From: Diphasiastrum complanatum
Lineage: Eukaryota; Streptophyta; Lycopodiopsida; Lycopodiales; Lycopodiaceae
Direction of reading: 5' to 3'
Assembly (NCBI GenBank): GCA_029204225.1
Contig: CM055092.1
Span: forward strand, 13,458,476 to 13,522,475
Length of the DNA: 64,000 nucleotides
A program made the position numbers and the translations under genes. The notes beneath the pieces were generated by a model, which was not told where the DNA came from, did not search any database, and saw only the letters and a list, made by a program, of their open reading frames with translations. This document shows positions 10,693-22,886 of this stretch, in pieces. Numbering within the stretch: the first letter of the stretch is position 1; each line of letters begins with the position of its first letter.

Positions 10693-12164
10693 TTGCAATG
10701 AGGGTTGGCTGAGCATTTTATTCTTTGAAAGGCTTCACGCAGGTGGTAGATTACAGGTCTATTTTTCATAAAGTAGATTAGAGACAAGTTTTTGGTGCAG
10801 AGCCATTGCTAGTATTTTGCTAGGTATATTTAGGCTTGGACAATACAGTCTTATGGCAGAATTCATTGTTTCGTTTTTCTGCCGGCTGCATTATTAAGGC
10901 CAAATTCTTTGTTGTGATTCTTGCGATAATTAATGATAATGCTGCTTAAATCTAGTTGAAAATTGAAATTCTGGTTAGCAGATGTAAGTTGGGCATTTTG
11001 TGTTCTTTACCCCTGTGGCATCTCTCATCTATATCTTTATTTGCTCTTGGTTGCAAGGAATGTGTAAATCTTGATAAGTAGCCTAATGTTGATGGCTCCT
11101 TTCCTCACATTGAGGTTTGGGCGTAGATTCCACTCCTGGACATACCAGGATACCAGGTCAATTTTTTTTTGGTGGAAGTTTAATGGTTAGCAGATGCTCT
11201 TTTACTTTGAGTGTGCATCTGTGCAGGCAACTTTCTTTCTTAATGTTTGTGATTAGGACATTTCAATTGTGACAGAGATGTGATGCATTATTTTGTAATC
11301 CTGTAGCATCATGTCCTAATAATGTTCATGCAGAAATTGAAACATTCAGAAAAGTCCATGATTCATTTGAGCTTTCGAACATGTGAAAATACAGTGTTAA
11401 ACGCTGCACGCTATGTAAAATACGTAGCATGTATGATGAATGTACAATATCAGATTCTGTTGGCATTTAGAAGACGAGATCCTGTGATTCTTAGCATTTC
11501 TATGGTCTTTTTTACATATCTCACCTTTTAACTAGTATTTCTAGACTTCATAACTTGCCTGGTTTGCCTTGGTGAACTTTCTTGATAGTTAAGACAGTTC
11601 GTCCGTTACTCTAGGTTGCTTTGTGAAAAACTAAAATTTTGAAAGCTAGTGCACAACTTGGCTAGTTTGCCTTCGTAAACTTTTATGGCACCAAGGCTTT
11701 ATCTTCATGAAATGACTTGAATCTTGTGACATTTGTGATAAAATCTCATACCTTCTCTATGGCTTGTGAGAAAAGGCATCCTTGATGCTTTATGCTAGCA
11801 TGCAATAAGACATCTTAGAATCTTTTGTCTTGTATCTTATGTAAGTCCAAGACTCCACGATTAAGGATTGTTAATTTTGCGCTTGTAAGTACTTGTTGGT
11901 AATTTAGTAGTCATGGTCTATTGATTTCAATTTGAATTTTCCATTGTCTTACATGCAAAAACCAAGTTCACAACAAAGCTACAAGAACTTATCTACAAAT
12001 CGAATAAAAACACAAGCATTCGTGTTGATCACACCTTGCAAATCCAATGCAGATAGTGATAGTATCCATCACCTGGCATCATTATTCAAAAGTAAGTTTT
12101 ACAAATAATCAGATACTATCATCCCTTTGACTCATCATCAAGAAGAGATCCAATGGGGTGGGCT
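10693..12164. other. 3' flank of TM9SF and intergenic DNA
   Basis: The first few hundred bases probably hold the 3' UTR: T-rich sequence with AATAAT-like words but no clear AATAAA. Beyond about 11.3 kb only short random frames occur. No second gene was recognised. Confidence 0.5.
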
Positions 12165-12415
12165 TAATTGATTAGCTTGGTTTCCAAATTTTCTTTGATC
12201 TCAAGTTCTATTATCAAAAAGATGTTTCCAAGGGTTCTCTCTCTATTGGTTAGTAGCTTGGCATTGAAAGTTTCTTTGATCTCAGGTTCAAGCCCCCCTT
12301 GGAAACAAAGATGCACTATTGAGAAGAGCGATCTTCTGGCATATGGTTAGTTGGTGTATTGTGCTTCAGTTGGGCTCACCCACCTAGGTTTAATTCTTTG
12401 TGATATCACGGGTTG
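12165..12415 (+). repeat. SINE-like region with Pol III box-like motifs (copy 2)
   Basis: TAGTAGCTTGG (12251-12261) fits the Pol III A-box consensus with one mismatch. GGTTCAAGCCC (12285-12295) fits the B box with one mismatch. The first part of the block (TTTCTTTGATCTCA-GTTC) is repeated at about 12190-12210 and 12270-12290. The tail from 12340 matches the minus-strand block at 7180-7255. A-to-B spacing (24 nt) is shorter than in most tRNAs. SINE origin is inference. Confidence 0.35.
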
Positions 12416-12457
12416 ATAATGCCAAAAAGCATTTTCAAGAAGGGTGGAGAAATTCAA

Positions 12458-13102
12458 TCTACATTAGGTTATCTACAAAAAATGTTACAATTTATGCATG
12501 ATCCTAGTGTGGAGCATTGGAAGCTAGGCAAGAGAGTATTGAGGTACATCTCGGGTTCAGGAGATTTTGGCATTGTTTATAGATGATCATCACCTAACTT
12601 GTATGGATTTTCAGGTTAGGAATTTGTTGGAGATCAAATGGATAGAAAATCCATAACTTCTCATGCTTTTTTTATAGGTGATGGAGCTATCTCATGGATG
12701 TCAAAGAAACAAGCTACAATCTCATTATCATCTAGTGAGGCCAAGTACAAAGCCTTGACTTCATGCACAAAGGAGATGCTTTAATTCAAAAGGATGGTAA
12801 TGGATCTTAACCCGTTGGATTTTTTAGACAATCCAATCATCTTTTGTGATAACCTTTTAGGCCAAAGTTTGGCAAGCAATCTTGTTTTCAATGCAAGGAG
12901 CAAGCATATTGAAGTGGTTTATCATTTTGTGAGAGAACAAGTCATGGCAAAAGAGGTGGAGCTTCAACATGTCTCATCAAGGGAACGTGTGGCTGATATC
13001 TTCACCAAAGAATTGGGAAAAGACTTGTTTATGAAGCATAGAACATCTCTTGGAGTACTACCAAAATATATGCTAAAACTAGTTGAAGAGGGAGTGCGAT
13101 AA
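12458..13102 (+). mobile_element. Ty1/copia pol fragment: end of RT and RNase H
   Basis: The translation shows LQFMHDPSVEHWKLGKRV and RYISGSG from the end of reverse transcriptase. RNase H follows: DQMDRKSI, ISWMSKKQATISLSS, ARSKHIEVVYHFVRE and VADIFTKEL. Several stops and a frame change interrupt it (near 12582, 12616 and 12783). The last 100 codons are open to a stop at 13100-13102. It belongs to the same broad lineage as the copy at 1-1069. Everything upstream of the RT end is missing. Confidence 0.9.
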
Positions 13103-13525
13103 ATATCAACTAGTTTAATTGATTTATCTTGGCAATTTTGAGGGCAACATGAAATTTCATTTTAGAGATAGATTTATTTTTGTCAATAAAGGCCTAAATA
13201 GTGTTTGTACTATTTTTGGCAAGTATATTTGTGGATGAGGTTGGGACCCATTCTAATTGGCTAATACAGATACATTGCATCTAGACTAGAAATTCTAGGT
13301 TTTTAATGAAGTACCAAGAAGTTACCATTTAGGGCTAGTTTAGGGCAATTGGCCAACTAATATTTTGGAGCTATAATTAGTAGTACCAACATGGAGAAAG
13401 TATCATTGTATTCTCATTTTATGTGGAGAATTCATCTCTTTTGATTATATGTCCATCTCATGTGTATATCTCAAGATATCTTAATTTCTAGTGTGTAGAA
13501 TGTGATTTTTATTGTTGATATTGCA
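13095..13525 (+). mobile_element. 3' LTR of the copia fragment
   Basis: After the purine tract GAGGGAG the sequence TGCGATAAATATCAAC opens an LTR, and TGTTGATATTGCA at 13513-13525 closes it. The two ends are imperfect inverted repeats with TG...CA termini, giving about 431 bp. The middle shares wording with the LTR at 1088-1824 (TATCATTGTA, then TCTCATTTT), so the two are distantly related. Confidence 0.7.
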
Positions 13526-13715
13526 TCCACACGTGTGAATGATTGTAGGCTGCTGTTGTTGTACGGCTAGCGAGCTCCTATCTCCATTGTTTGATCTTCC
13601 TTGGACCTCGATCCTGCAGTTATGATTGGCTTTGAACGTCGAAACTCTCTCTTGGAGGCATGGGCCACTTTGGGCCACTATGTGTTTACCTCCCTCCGAC
13701 ACGTGAGAGTAGTTT

Positions 13716-13716
<1 letters not shown>

Positions 13717-13782
<66 letters not shown>
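13717..13782. repeat. (CT)33 microsatellite
   Basis: Uninterrupted CT run about 190 bp beyond the copia LTR end. Open frames through it encode only Ser-Leu or Arg-Glu repeats and are not genes. Confidence 0.97.
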
Positions 13783-13784
<2 letters not shown>

Positions 13785-15027
13785 GCACCCTCCTATCTTG
13801 GTTTTGCATGGATCAATCGCATTTTTCAATCATTTTTCTGAGCAATCTAATGCAATGGCCAGGGTTGCCCACCTCCTATCGAGTGTATAGACCCCTGAAT
13901 CAATAGGTTTGGTGGAGAATAAGGATTTTAGAGCAATCTAAAACATTGAGTTTTCTCTTTCCTCACTGAGCAGATCTTCCTCCTCTTATAGTAGCATAGA
14001 TCAGAGCCAAGTTTTTTGGAAAATTGCTATGACCCTCCATCAACTTCCATCAGCTTGTAATTGGTCTTTATGACATTGAAATTGGTGAAGAAAAGACAAG
14101 TTATGGGTATTTTTTTGAAAACTGTAACCCTAGTCTGATTTTTTCAAAAAATCAATTGCCACTTCCTTGGTTTTTGAGCATTTCTAGCCCTATCTAATGT
14201 AACCCTTTGTTCAACAAGCCTCCGTATGCATGATTTAGTGCACCGGTGAATTGACAACACGATACAAACTGATCGATTCAATCACCACGGTAATGTCCTA
14301 TTGACGTGAGGCGAACCTTTGTTATCAACATGTCCCAATGCTGATGGGGCAAGGGAGATAGAAGAACTCAAATGGAGAAGAGAGCAGGAATATTACGGAA
14401 TAGCTCTCCCGTTCTAACCATCTGTTAAATGCAAAAATAGTCTAAAAGATAGCTTATGCTAAAAGTAATCACAGCCTTAAGAGTTCTAATTGCCCAACAG
14501 GATCTTAAAAATTAATTCATACTCTGAAACTAGAGTACAGTCCACCGAAGAGATTAGAGATGGTTTGCATGTGGTACTACTGAAATCAGATTTATCCTGA
14601 AGTATAGTTCTGAAGTAAATGGAAGAGCAGTATGATAACACGAGTTCCTCAGGCATCAAAGACGGCCGTCGTCTGATCCAAAACTGAGGAGTCGTAGACA
14701 TCCATGTTCTGATCAGAGTGAGTAAACAAGCGCGATCAAACGCCAAGTCTTCAATGACTTCAAGTATTTGAACTTAACATCTAAAACTTGAAATTATAGC
14801 AGGATTGATTACCCTTTGCTGGAGATCAGCCGGAAGCCCGTTGTAGACGTTCTTCAAACAAGTTGGCTATCTAAGTTTTGTGATTCCTGCTCGTATCAGA
14901 TGAGCAGACGTAGAACCAAAGTTGGTTTCACCTGACCCTAGATCAATGATAAATAAATATGTAGGAAGAATCATGAAATAGAATTAGTCATTCACCAAGG
15001 AGAAAATTGTGGGCTTAATTTTCAATA
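13783..15027 (-). mobile_element. Non-coding stretch including the probable 3' LTR of a minus-strand copia element
   Basis: On the minus strand, a polypurine tract AAGGGGGAC (15036-15028) precedes TATTGAAAATTAAGCCC, which resembles the start of copia LTRs of this type with TG changed to TA. The LTR would run from 15027 to lower coordinates. Its far end could not be placed, so the extent is unknown. The rest of the stretch (about 13.8-14.5 kb) holds no recognisable gene. Confidence 0.45.
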
Positions 15028-15040
15028 GTCCCCCTTAAGG

Positions 15041-16560
15041 TCATGGTTGGTGCCTTGGTATCTTCGTCAGGTTCAGCATGTTGAAGAACTTCTGGTGCTT
15101 GATCCTGGGAAGCGCTTTGGTGAAGATGTCTACGGCCATTTCTGTTGTGGAGTAGTATTGAAGGATCACTTGCCCTAAGAAAACTTTCTCCCGAATGAAA
15201 TGATACTGGATTTCTATGTGCTTGGATTTGCCATGAAATTTGGGATTCAGTGACAGTGAAATATAGCTCAAGTTGTTACACAGAATGGTGGTAGCATTGA
15301 ACTAAGTGTGATGTAAGTCGTGAAGTAATAACCTGATCCATACAACTTCTTTTGAAGCTTGACATGCTGTGATGTACTCTGCCTCTGTTGAAGAAAGCGC
15401 AATTGATTTCTGCTTCCTTGAGTTCCACAAAATCGGTCCCCCTGCCAGATAGAAATAGAACCCAGAGGTAGATTTTCTGGTACAGAGACTGTTCCTCCCC
15501 AATCTGAGTCGGAGTAGTCTCGTAGGACGAGTGGGTCGATAGTATTTCCATCATAACATAAAATGTGATCTAAACTTCCCTAAATATATCTCATCACTCT
15601 CTTTAATGCTTTCCAATGAGAGATCCTAGGATTAGACATGAATTGACTTAACGTGCTAACAGTGTATGCCAAATTTGGTCTAGTACACAACATTGCATAC
15701 ATTAGAGATCCGATTAGTGAATGATAAGGGTACTTCGCTAAGTCGAGTACTTCACTATCAGTCTCAGCACAAGAAGGTATAGTCAATACTATACTTGGAT
15801 CCATTGGAGTATCAATTGGTTTGTAATCAGACATATGAAACTTTTCTAAAATGCCTTTTACATATGCCTACTGGCTAAGTTAGATCTTCTTCTAAGGTCT
15901 ATCTCTAGTAATGTGAACTCCTTGCAAAGAATGAACAGCTTCCAAATCAGTCATGTCAAATTCCTTTGACAGATCACTCTTAGTAGTGTGCAGAAGAGAA
16001 GTGTTGTTAGACAAAATAAAGGCATACAGCTCCTCTTCGACATTGTCGTTGAGAAATGTTGTCTTGACATCCATTTGGTGCATTTCGAGGTCTTCCGCAA
16101 TTGTTAACACAATCAGAGTCCTGATTGACTGCATCTTGACGACATGACTGAAAATTTCTTGATAATCCACCCCTTGGACTTGAGTGAATCCTTTAGCCAC
16201 CAACCGTGCTTTCCATTTTGCAATGGAACCACCAGAGTTGATCTTCTTCTTGAAGATCCACTTGTTGTCGATAACTCTCTTGTGGGGAAGTCGACCAATG
16301 TCCAGGTTTGATTCGTCAAAAGTGAGTTGTACTCACTTTCCATAGCTTCGTGCCACTTCACAGCATCCTTGGAGTTAATTGCTTCGGCTAGGCTCTCTGG
16401 TTCTTCTGATGAAGTCCAGAATGATTGAGGTGCATACCTCTTAGGAACTGTCCGAGTCCGTGAGGATCTGCGGACGTTGAATTGACCAGGATGCGATAAT
16501 GCTTCTTCTTGAATTTCTTCATATCTGCTCGAGCTAGCTTGGTCTAGTCTGATGACAGGT
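15041..16560 (-). mobile_element. Ty1/copia pol fragment, reverse transcriptase and RNase H, internally deleted
   Basis: Reading from high to low coordinates: a pre-RT linker (RRSSRTRTVPKRY), RT start (KWHEAMESEY, NQTWTLVD), VAKGFTQVQGVDYQEIFS, and QMDVKTTFLN. There is then a jump from the FLN region straight to TKSDLSKEFDMTDL, so the segment with the YVDD catalytic box is deleted. After that come IDTPMD, SLIGSLMYAM, RPNLAY, RNase H (KSTSGFYFYL, ALSSTEAEY) and GKSKHIEIQYHFIRE with VDIFTKALP. Frames change several times. It is a dead copy of a different copia lineage from the element at 28.7-32.4 kb. Confidence 0.92.
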
Positions 16561-17147
16561 ACTATCTTTTACAAGTAGAGGTGAGGAAGTCCTCCAAATC
16601 CAAGGTAGAGCCTCCAAATGTCCTCCAAGCAACCTGCAAGCTTCAAGATGCTCCCCAACTCCAAGCTAGGATGCCTTCACCTGCAAGTAAGGATCTGCAA
16701 GCCTCCAAGGATCTCTCCTCCACCTGTGTCCCTACTCTTTAAACACAAAGATAGATAACAAGCTGGCCTCAAGTATTCACCACCCAACCATAGCTAGATC
16801 CAAGCTCCAAGCAAGACCTATCTAGCACCCCCTTGCTAACCATAAACAAATCACAAGCATACTACAACACTCCATAGCATACTCAAGATCCAAACCCTAC
16901 TTATGTCCCATACCATAAGCAAGATCCAAACCTCAAGCATACTACCACAAGAAAGCACTCTACACACTAGTAGCAACACTAGAGCATAAGCCAAGCAAAC
17001 AAGAGAGATCTCTCCTCCACAATGGGCGCCCTACTACCCTCATATAGATGGCTCATGGAGCCCTCCAATGCACTATGGAGTTTCATGCTCATCCAATGAG
17101 AGAGAGAGAAGCGGACGCATGTAGAACGCAGGTTGGATCAGAGAAAA

Positions 17148-17152
<5 letters not shown>
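16561..17152. other. Non-coding, CCTCCAAG-rich stretch
   Basis: The words CCTCCAAG, CAAGCTCCAAGC and CAAGATCCAAACC recur irregularly between about 16590 and 16960, which suggests a degenerate minisatellite. No gene seen. Confidence 0.4.

Positions 17153-17235
<83 letters not shown>
17153..17235. repeat. (CT)41 microsatellite
   Basis: Uninterrupted CT run flanked by a poly-A run. Confidence 0.97.
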
Positions 17236-17238
<3 letters not shown>

Positions 17239-17633
17239 ACACAGCTGATCATAAAAAGAAATAGGGCATAATATAGGGCCCAAAAATGACTTAAAATTGG
17301 GCAAAAGGCAATTATGTAGGCAATAATAGACAAAACTCGTTTTGTTTATTCTCATTAGTTTTGTTTATTCTCATTAGTACACATTTGCCCTAAAAACATA
17401 TTTGAAGGGCATTCATTTGAAATGCAGCTGAAGTGGGTTGAAAATTTGACGTGTTTTTAGAAATTTTTGGAAATATAAAGCATGTGTCTTTAGAAATTTT
17501 GAGAGAGTAGGCATAAAATAGCAAGATATAGAGAGAGGGGAGCGCAGTTGGGATTGCAAGAGAGGGAGGGCATTGATTTTTCAATGTTTCAAGGTTTTTT
17601 TTAGGTTTGAGATGAAAAATAGCGATAATGTGA

Positions 17634-17636
<3 letters not shown>

Positions 17637-17704
<68 letters not shown>
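17637..17704. repeat. (GA)34 microsatellite
   Basis: Uninterrupted GA run, in the opposite orientation to the CT tract 400 bp upstream. Confidence 0.97.
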
Positions 17705-17707
<3 letters not shown>

Positions 17708-18117
17708 CTTGGCCACATGCACGTTTTTGTGGCAAGGCATCCTGGATGTGCGTTGACCAGGCCACCTCTCATCTTGGATTATGACATTGATCTAGAATGT
17801 GCAAAAACTTAGTTCCTAGATGCAGCTTGCATCCAAGAACAACTTAACCAATTTCAAGTTTTCCTTAACCACGGTTTAGCTATGCGCCCTTCAACTTCGA
17901 AGCTTTCATGTTAGGGCCCTTTTTGAGGGAAGAAAGAAGAACTCAAGGGCCTCTTCCTTGCCTAAACATGTTTGTTAATTAGAAATAATTAACTCATTAA
18001 TCATCCTATGTGGCAGTTCACCCTGGGTTTGTCAAGGGTTAACTCATATATTAATAGGCTTTACATAGACCTAGTAGGACAACTAATTTTAATGTAGCCT
18101 AAAATTTTGAATCCAAT

Positions 18118-18315
18118 ATAATATCTATTTCTTCAAACCCTTCAAAAATGGCTTTTATTACTTTAGATACCCCCCCCCGTTTTCAAAAAAGAAAATCGAA
18201 AAAAGGGGGGAGGGGGACGTAATATCTATTTCTTCAAACCCTTCAAAAATCGTTTTTATTACTTTAAATAGCTTCCCCCATTTTCAAAAAAAAATTTGAA
18301 AAAAGAGAAGTGGTT
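18118..18315 (+). repeat. ~101-bp tandem duplication with homopolymer runs
   Basis: Copies start at 18121 and 18222 with ATATCTATTTCTTCAAACCC and share CTTCAAAAAT, TTTTATTACTTTA and a C-run followed by A-rich sequence. They differ mainly in the length of the C, A and G runs. Confidence 0.85.
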
Positions 18316-18344
18316 GGAGATAAACAAAGGAAATATATCTTCTA

Positions 18345-19063
18345 GACATTGGCAGGATGTCGCCGCTGAGGTTTTATAATCGATGTCGGACAGTACAATG
18401 AACATGGGTTCAATGCAAGGCTAAGATTGAGAAGTTGATAAGAAAGTTTAGGGAGGAAAAGGCAGCTAAAAACCGCATCAACGTAATTCGCGTGGGTTCT
18501 TCTATGCTCGTTGTGCTGCCATATTTGCAACATCACCAAAGTTCGAAGGAATTCCCAATGCAATGGATTGTGGAGGAAATGTGGCGCCAGAAGTGGAAAT
18601 GGTACCAATGTGGCCTCTAGCTTCTCCAAAGGCTAATACAAATGCACATGTCGAAGGGTCTGCTTTTGTTGGTGGAAAAGGGGTTGAAGAGTAGGTGTCT
18701 TCAACACCGACACAAAATTGAAAACACACACACCCACACACCGAATGACAATGTGGTTAATTCACCACCCACAGAAGCATGCAAACTTGTAGGTGTATCG
18801 GGAAAGCCACAATGAATAAGCGTTGTAAATCGAATCAAACTTCGAGGGAGCTCATTGGAGCGATTAACTCATTTATGGAAGTGCAACGAGAAATAGAAAG
18901 GGAGAAATTACAAACAATGACAACAATGGAGGAGGAGCGTACACAAAAAATGAGGGAGTTGGAAGAGAAGCGTACGCAAACCTTGGTTACATTGCAGGAA
19001 CGTGCAAACTATGATGCTACAGACACTTCAAGCAATTCATGCCATGAAGTATTCCTCTTCTAG
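18345..19063 (+). pseudogene. Decayed trihelix (Myb/SANT-like) DNA-binding protein
   Basis: Conceptual translation across frame breaks gives WQDVAAEVL, then RCRTVQ and TWVQCKAKIEKLIRKF followed by REEKAA. This is the pattern of a plant trihelix domain (W-x-DVA, then QC-x-K-x-E-x-L-x-KFR-x-EK). Further on are a Pro-rich middle (GIPNAMDCGGN, VPMWPLASPK) and a coiled-coil end (EVQREIEREK, MEEERTQKMRELEEKRTQ). At least three frame changes or stops interrupt it (about 18379, 18410 and 18692), so it cannot be expressed whole. Proteins of this layout are plant transcription factors; similar ones are also carried by PIF/Harbinger-type transposons, and I cannot tell which is the source. No transposase was seen nearby. 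Confidence 0.6.
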
Positions 19064-19320
19064 ACTAGGTATAAATACGAGTTGCAAAATTCATTGTTTA
19101 AGTTCCAATTTTCGTAATAACTTAAATTTTCATACAAGAAAATGTATAGTAATTGTTGTTGCAGAAGAGTCTACTACTTTCTAGTACCATACCAATGTAT
19201 GTCATGACCATACTAGCATATTTGTAATAGAACTTGATCTAACTACCATATGTTGCCCTACTAGCATATGCTTTCAAATACTTGGTGGTGTGCTCTTGCT
19301 TGTTGATAATTGCATGAAAA

Positions 19321-19848
19321 TTGCAACAACATCAAAGCTATGAGAACCACATCCATATATGGTATGGAAGTCTAGGAAACAAATTTGAAATACAATCCGC
19401 AAAACGTGCACAAAAACCTATATTTAGTCCATACAAATTTGAACATGCACTTAAAGTTTGGCATGGGCACACGCCTAATGTCAACCATTTCAAAATCTTT
19501 GGTTGTATATGTTTTGTTCACATCCCTAAACAGCTTAGGAAGAAGCTGGATCATAGGACAAATAAATGTATTTTCATTGGCTATCCTGATGAACATAAAA
19601 CTTATAAAGTTTATGATCCATCCACCAATGTAGTATTTGTCTCTAGGGATGTAATATTTCAAGAACATACATATTATGATTTCAGACAACCATCGATAAA
19701 CGATGCTATGTCATTTCATCCTATTTTACATAGCATGGATTCTTCCAATGTTGATGTTCTTTCTATAGAACCTGCAACTACAGCTACAGAAGCCAAGCAG
19801 CCGACAATGTTACATACCTATGTAACTAGCAGTACTTCATACCCCTAA
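19321..19848 (+). mobile_element. Ty1/copia integrase C-terminal fragment
   Basis: A 175-codon open frame contains KVWHGHTPNVNHFKIFGC, FVHIPKQLRKKLDHR, CIFIGYPDEHKTYKVYDP and VVFVSRDVIFQE. These are the conserved blocks at the end of the copia integrase domain. The catalytic core (DD35E), RT and LTRs are absent, so it is an isolated fragment. Confidence 0.9.
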
Positions 19849-20690
19849 TAGTCCATTTAGTGTTGGGGGCTAAATGGCAAGGTACCTTTAGGATTAAGGG
19901 TATGTGCCCTTGGATAAGGACAGACAAGTGACTATACCTTAGTTGGAGGTATGGGGTCACGTGACCCTTGGATAAGAGGTACCCTTAGTATTAAGGGTAG
20001 GTGCCTTAGATTAAGGTACTAGTGTCCTTGGTTAAGGACAGACATGTGTCTATGCCTTGGATGGAGGTATGGAACATAGTGAAGTGTTACAAAGTCATTG
20101 GATGACTATTTTTCTAAACCTTGGGTCTCAACCTTGAACCATATCACTTTATTGGTCTAGGACCAAAGTATACTTGCACAACTTGGGCAATGGGACCTAG
20201 TAGGAGGGCGCCCTTCTAAAGTGTCCATTGAGTTCCCAACTCCCACAAGAAAGGCATTCAAAGAGTCATAGGTTATGGAAGGAGTCCCTTGACATTCCAT
20301 AAGCCTATGGAGGCTCTTGGAGATTCTTTAACTCCCGAGAAAGCAGTCTATCTAGCTTGCGTACTGCGCGCGCGGAAACTCACGCAGAATCTTTGCTGCG
20401 GATTCTCATGTCCAGCTTCTTTTGTTAAGTCTCCCAAGTGAGCATGTCTAACAGTCGTTCGATGAAGCTCGGAAGGGAGCAGGTTCTACTAAGGATGTCC
20501 CTCTTAAAAATGGTTTTTCTAGCTATTACAGCCAATGCTCTAATTCCTACCATCTGCTCACTTCCGCTATCGGATTGGATCTTTCTGATGTTGTATTCCA
20601 CAAGATCTATGCTCCAAAAACGGATTGTGCGCTCTATGAAAGAGTAGAGAGAGCAATTTTTTTCTCTATCCAAAGCTTGTGTATTGCGCT
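19849..20690. other. Non-coding stretch with a ~100-bp imperfect duplication
   Basis: Blocks at about 19879-19960 and 19978-20074 share GGTACC-TTAG-ATTAAGGGTA, CCTTGG-TAAGGACAGACA and TGGAGGTATGG, so they are diverged tandem copies. No gene seen in the remainder. Confidence 0.6.
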
Positions 20691-20692
20691 CG

Positions 20693-20694
<2 letters not shown>

Positions 20695-20756
<62 letters not shown>

Positions 20757-20898
20757 GTTGCTAGAGAGATTTTTCTTTCTATTACTAAATCGAGCCTGCC
20801 TACTTTGAAAGAGAGATGCAAGAGAGAGAGAATGTGTGCTTGAAAGAGAGAGAAAGAGAGCGTGCGCTGCTGTTTCTATGATGAGGGAGAGAGGGAGG

Positions 20899-20957
<59 letters not shown>
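20695..20957. repeat. GA and GT microsatellite cluster
   Basis: (GA)30 at 20695-20755, then GA-rich sequence, (GT)10 at 20900-20920 and (GA)18 at 20921-20957. Confidence 0.95.
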
Positions 20958-20960
<3 letters not shown>

Positions 20961-21107
20961 GAGAGAGTGGAGGGAGCAAGAGAGGTGAGAGAGCAGGTGA
21001 GCGGGGAAGAGGAGGACGACTTAACGGAGAAGGTGAGAGAGACGTATCGAGGGCCAGCAACATAGGGTGAGAGAGAGAGAAAAATTGGGCGAAAGTCAAT
21101 TACGTGA

Positions 21108-21229
21108 GTAATGGTCCATTGGTCGGACCATTACACAAATAATCCGGTCCCCAGGCAGATCGTGGCCTCCGCCACTCGCTGTCGGGTCCCGAATTATTTA
21201 TGGTAATGGCCCTCCCAATGGCCATTACC
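21108..21229. repeat. Nested foldback element (two 10-bp hairpins inside a larger inverted repeat)
   Basis: GTAATGGTCC/GGACCATTAC (21108-21117 with 21125-21134) and GGTAATGGCC/GGCCATTACC (21202-21211 with 21220-21229) are perfect stems with 7- and 8-nt loops. The outer sequences also pair with each other: ATTACACAAATAATCCGG on the left matches the complement of GTCCCGAATTATTTATGG on the right. The 122-bp block is therefore a hairpin of hairpins, like a small foldback MITE. No target duplication was established. Confidence 0.75.
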
Positions 21230-21255
21230 TACTACACTATCCTACATGCATTCAC

Positions 21256-21480
<225 letters not shown>

Positions 21481-22567
21481 TATGATTCTCTCTTGTTCTC
21501 CAAAGCTATGAAAAATCTACATTTGTCTATGAGTATGTGGACTACTAGATTAGGACTCATGTGAAATTATTAGAGCAAAAAAAATTCTTGCCTGTGGGCA
21601 ACCAAGAAATCAAGTTTCTTGCTTCAATTTTCATGCCATGTTTTCTCTCTCATAAACTGGCTTACATTTCATAGCTTTGGTATCAAAGCTCCAACATATT
21701 GTACACAAGAGGGCCATTTGGCTTTCTGATAATTGGGTGGTTACATTCAAACCTAGCATCAAGGGAATTAGCATTCAAAACAGTCGCTGATCCAGCTGTT
21801 GGGCGCAAACGAAGCAGGACGCGTGGAATCGGCCATGTAGCGGCAAATTGTACTAGCGTAGATCGTTGATGTGTGTCTGTTGCACGCGGGCTCAGGCGCT
21901 GCCTTACTGCTCCAGACACACAATTCCAGCACACGCCCACAAAATCCTCAACTTATAGCCTGCGGATTTGGGTGCTGAAAAGCTTAGCATACGCTCAATG
22001 ATTTTTCATTCCACCAGTTCATTGAGAATAGAGCCACATTTCCAATGAATTGAGAAGATGGGCAGATGTTAAGCAACACGTCAAATCTACCCTAAAGACT
22101 TCTGCCTGCAAATTCTCATCGGCTTGCATCATTGAATCTGGTGTTCACTAACCCTCTTTGTTGCAAATTTTCTGCATTTAGATTGGTATTACCTCACTAC
22201 CTCGTTCGCATCATCATAATACTGAGATTCTTGTTGTTGCTCACCATTTCTCTAAAATGGCACATTTTATACCTTGTAAGAAGAAAGCTATAGCATGTGA
22301 TGTTGCTAGTCTTTTCTTACAACAAATTTTTCGCCTACATGTTTGGCCAAAAACCATTATTATTCATCGAAATCCTAAGTTTACTAGTACCTTTGGGACT
22401 TTTTTATTTCAGCCTTTGGGTTCTAAACTACTATTCAGTACCTCGTATCTTGGCAATTAGAATAATAGCTTCCCAACTATCTTGAATTATATACAAGAGT
22501 ATTAAAAATATCATATATCGGAAAATAAGTTCAATACAAGTCTAGTTCTCTTTTAAGTGAGAGAGAA
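21481..22567 (+). mobile_element. Ty3/gypsy remnant: 5' LTR end, primer site and integrase fragment
   Basis: TGGTATCAAAGC at 21678-21689 is a one-mismatch initiator-Met primer site of the kind used by plant chromoviruses. Within 22165-22460 the translation reads VVAHHFSKMAHFIPCKKKA, then FRLHVWPKTIIIHRNPKFTS, the gypsy integrase core. The usual SDRDPKF acidic motif reads IHRNPKF, so the catalytic aspartate is lost. A short purine-rich tract (about 22556-22567) comes before the 3' LTR. Gag, protease, RT and RNase H are missing. The shared word TGTTCTCCAAAGCTATGAAA (near 21494 and 22893) links the two LTR regions. Confidence 0.8.
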
Positions 22568-22797
22568 TGTCACAATTTTGTGACCTCTTAAAAGCCTTTC
22601 ATGATACTACATATCATTTATTCATGGTGAGGCCTAAAAGTCCATTTAAAGTTCATGATCCATTTAAAGGCTAGGCTAGGCCACTTTCAAGGCCCTCTAT
22701 TAAGGGTATTACTTGAAAGGTTGTGTATTGTACCTCTTGGAAAACCATATCTCTTGGAGAGACTACGTACTCTCCCCTCCTCTCTCATTGTACACAT

Positions 22798-22886
<89 letters not shown>

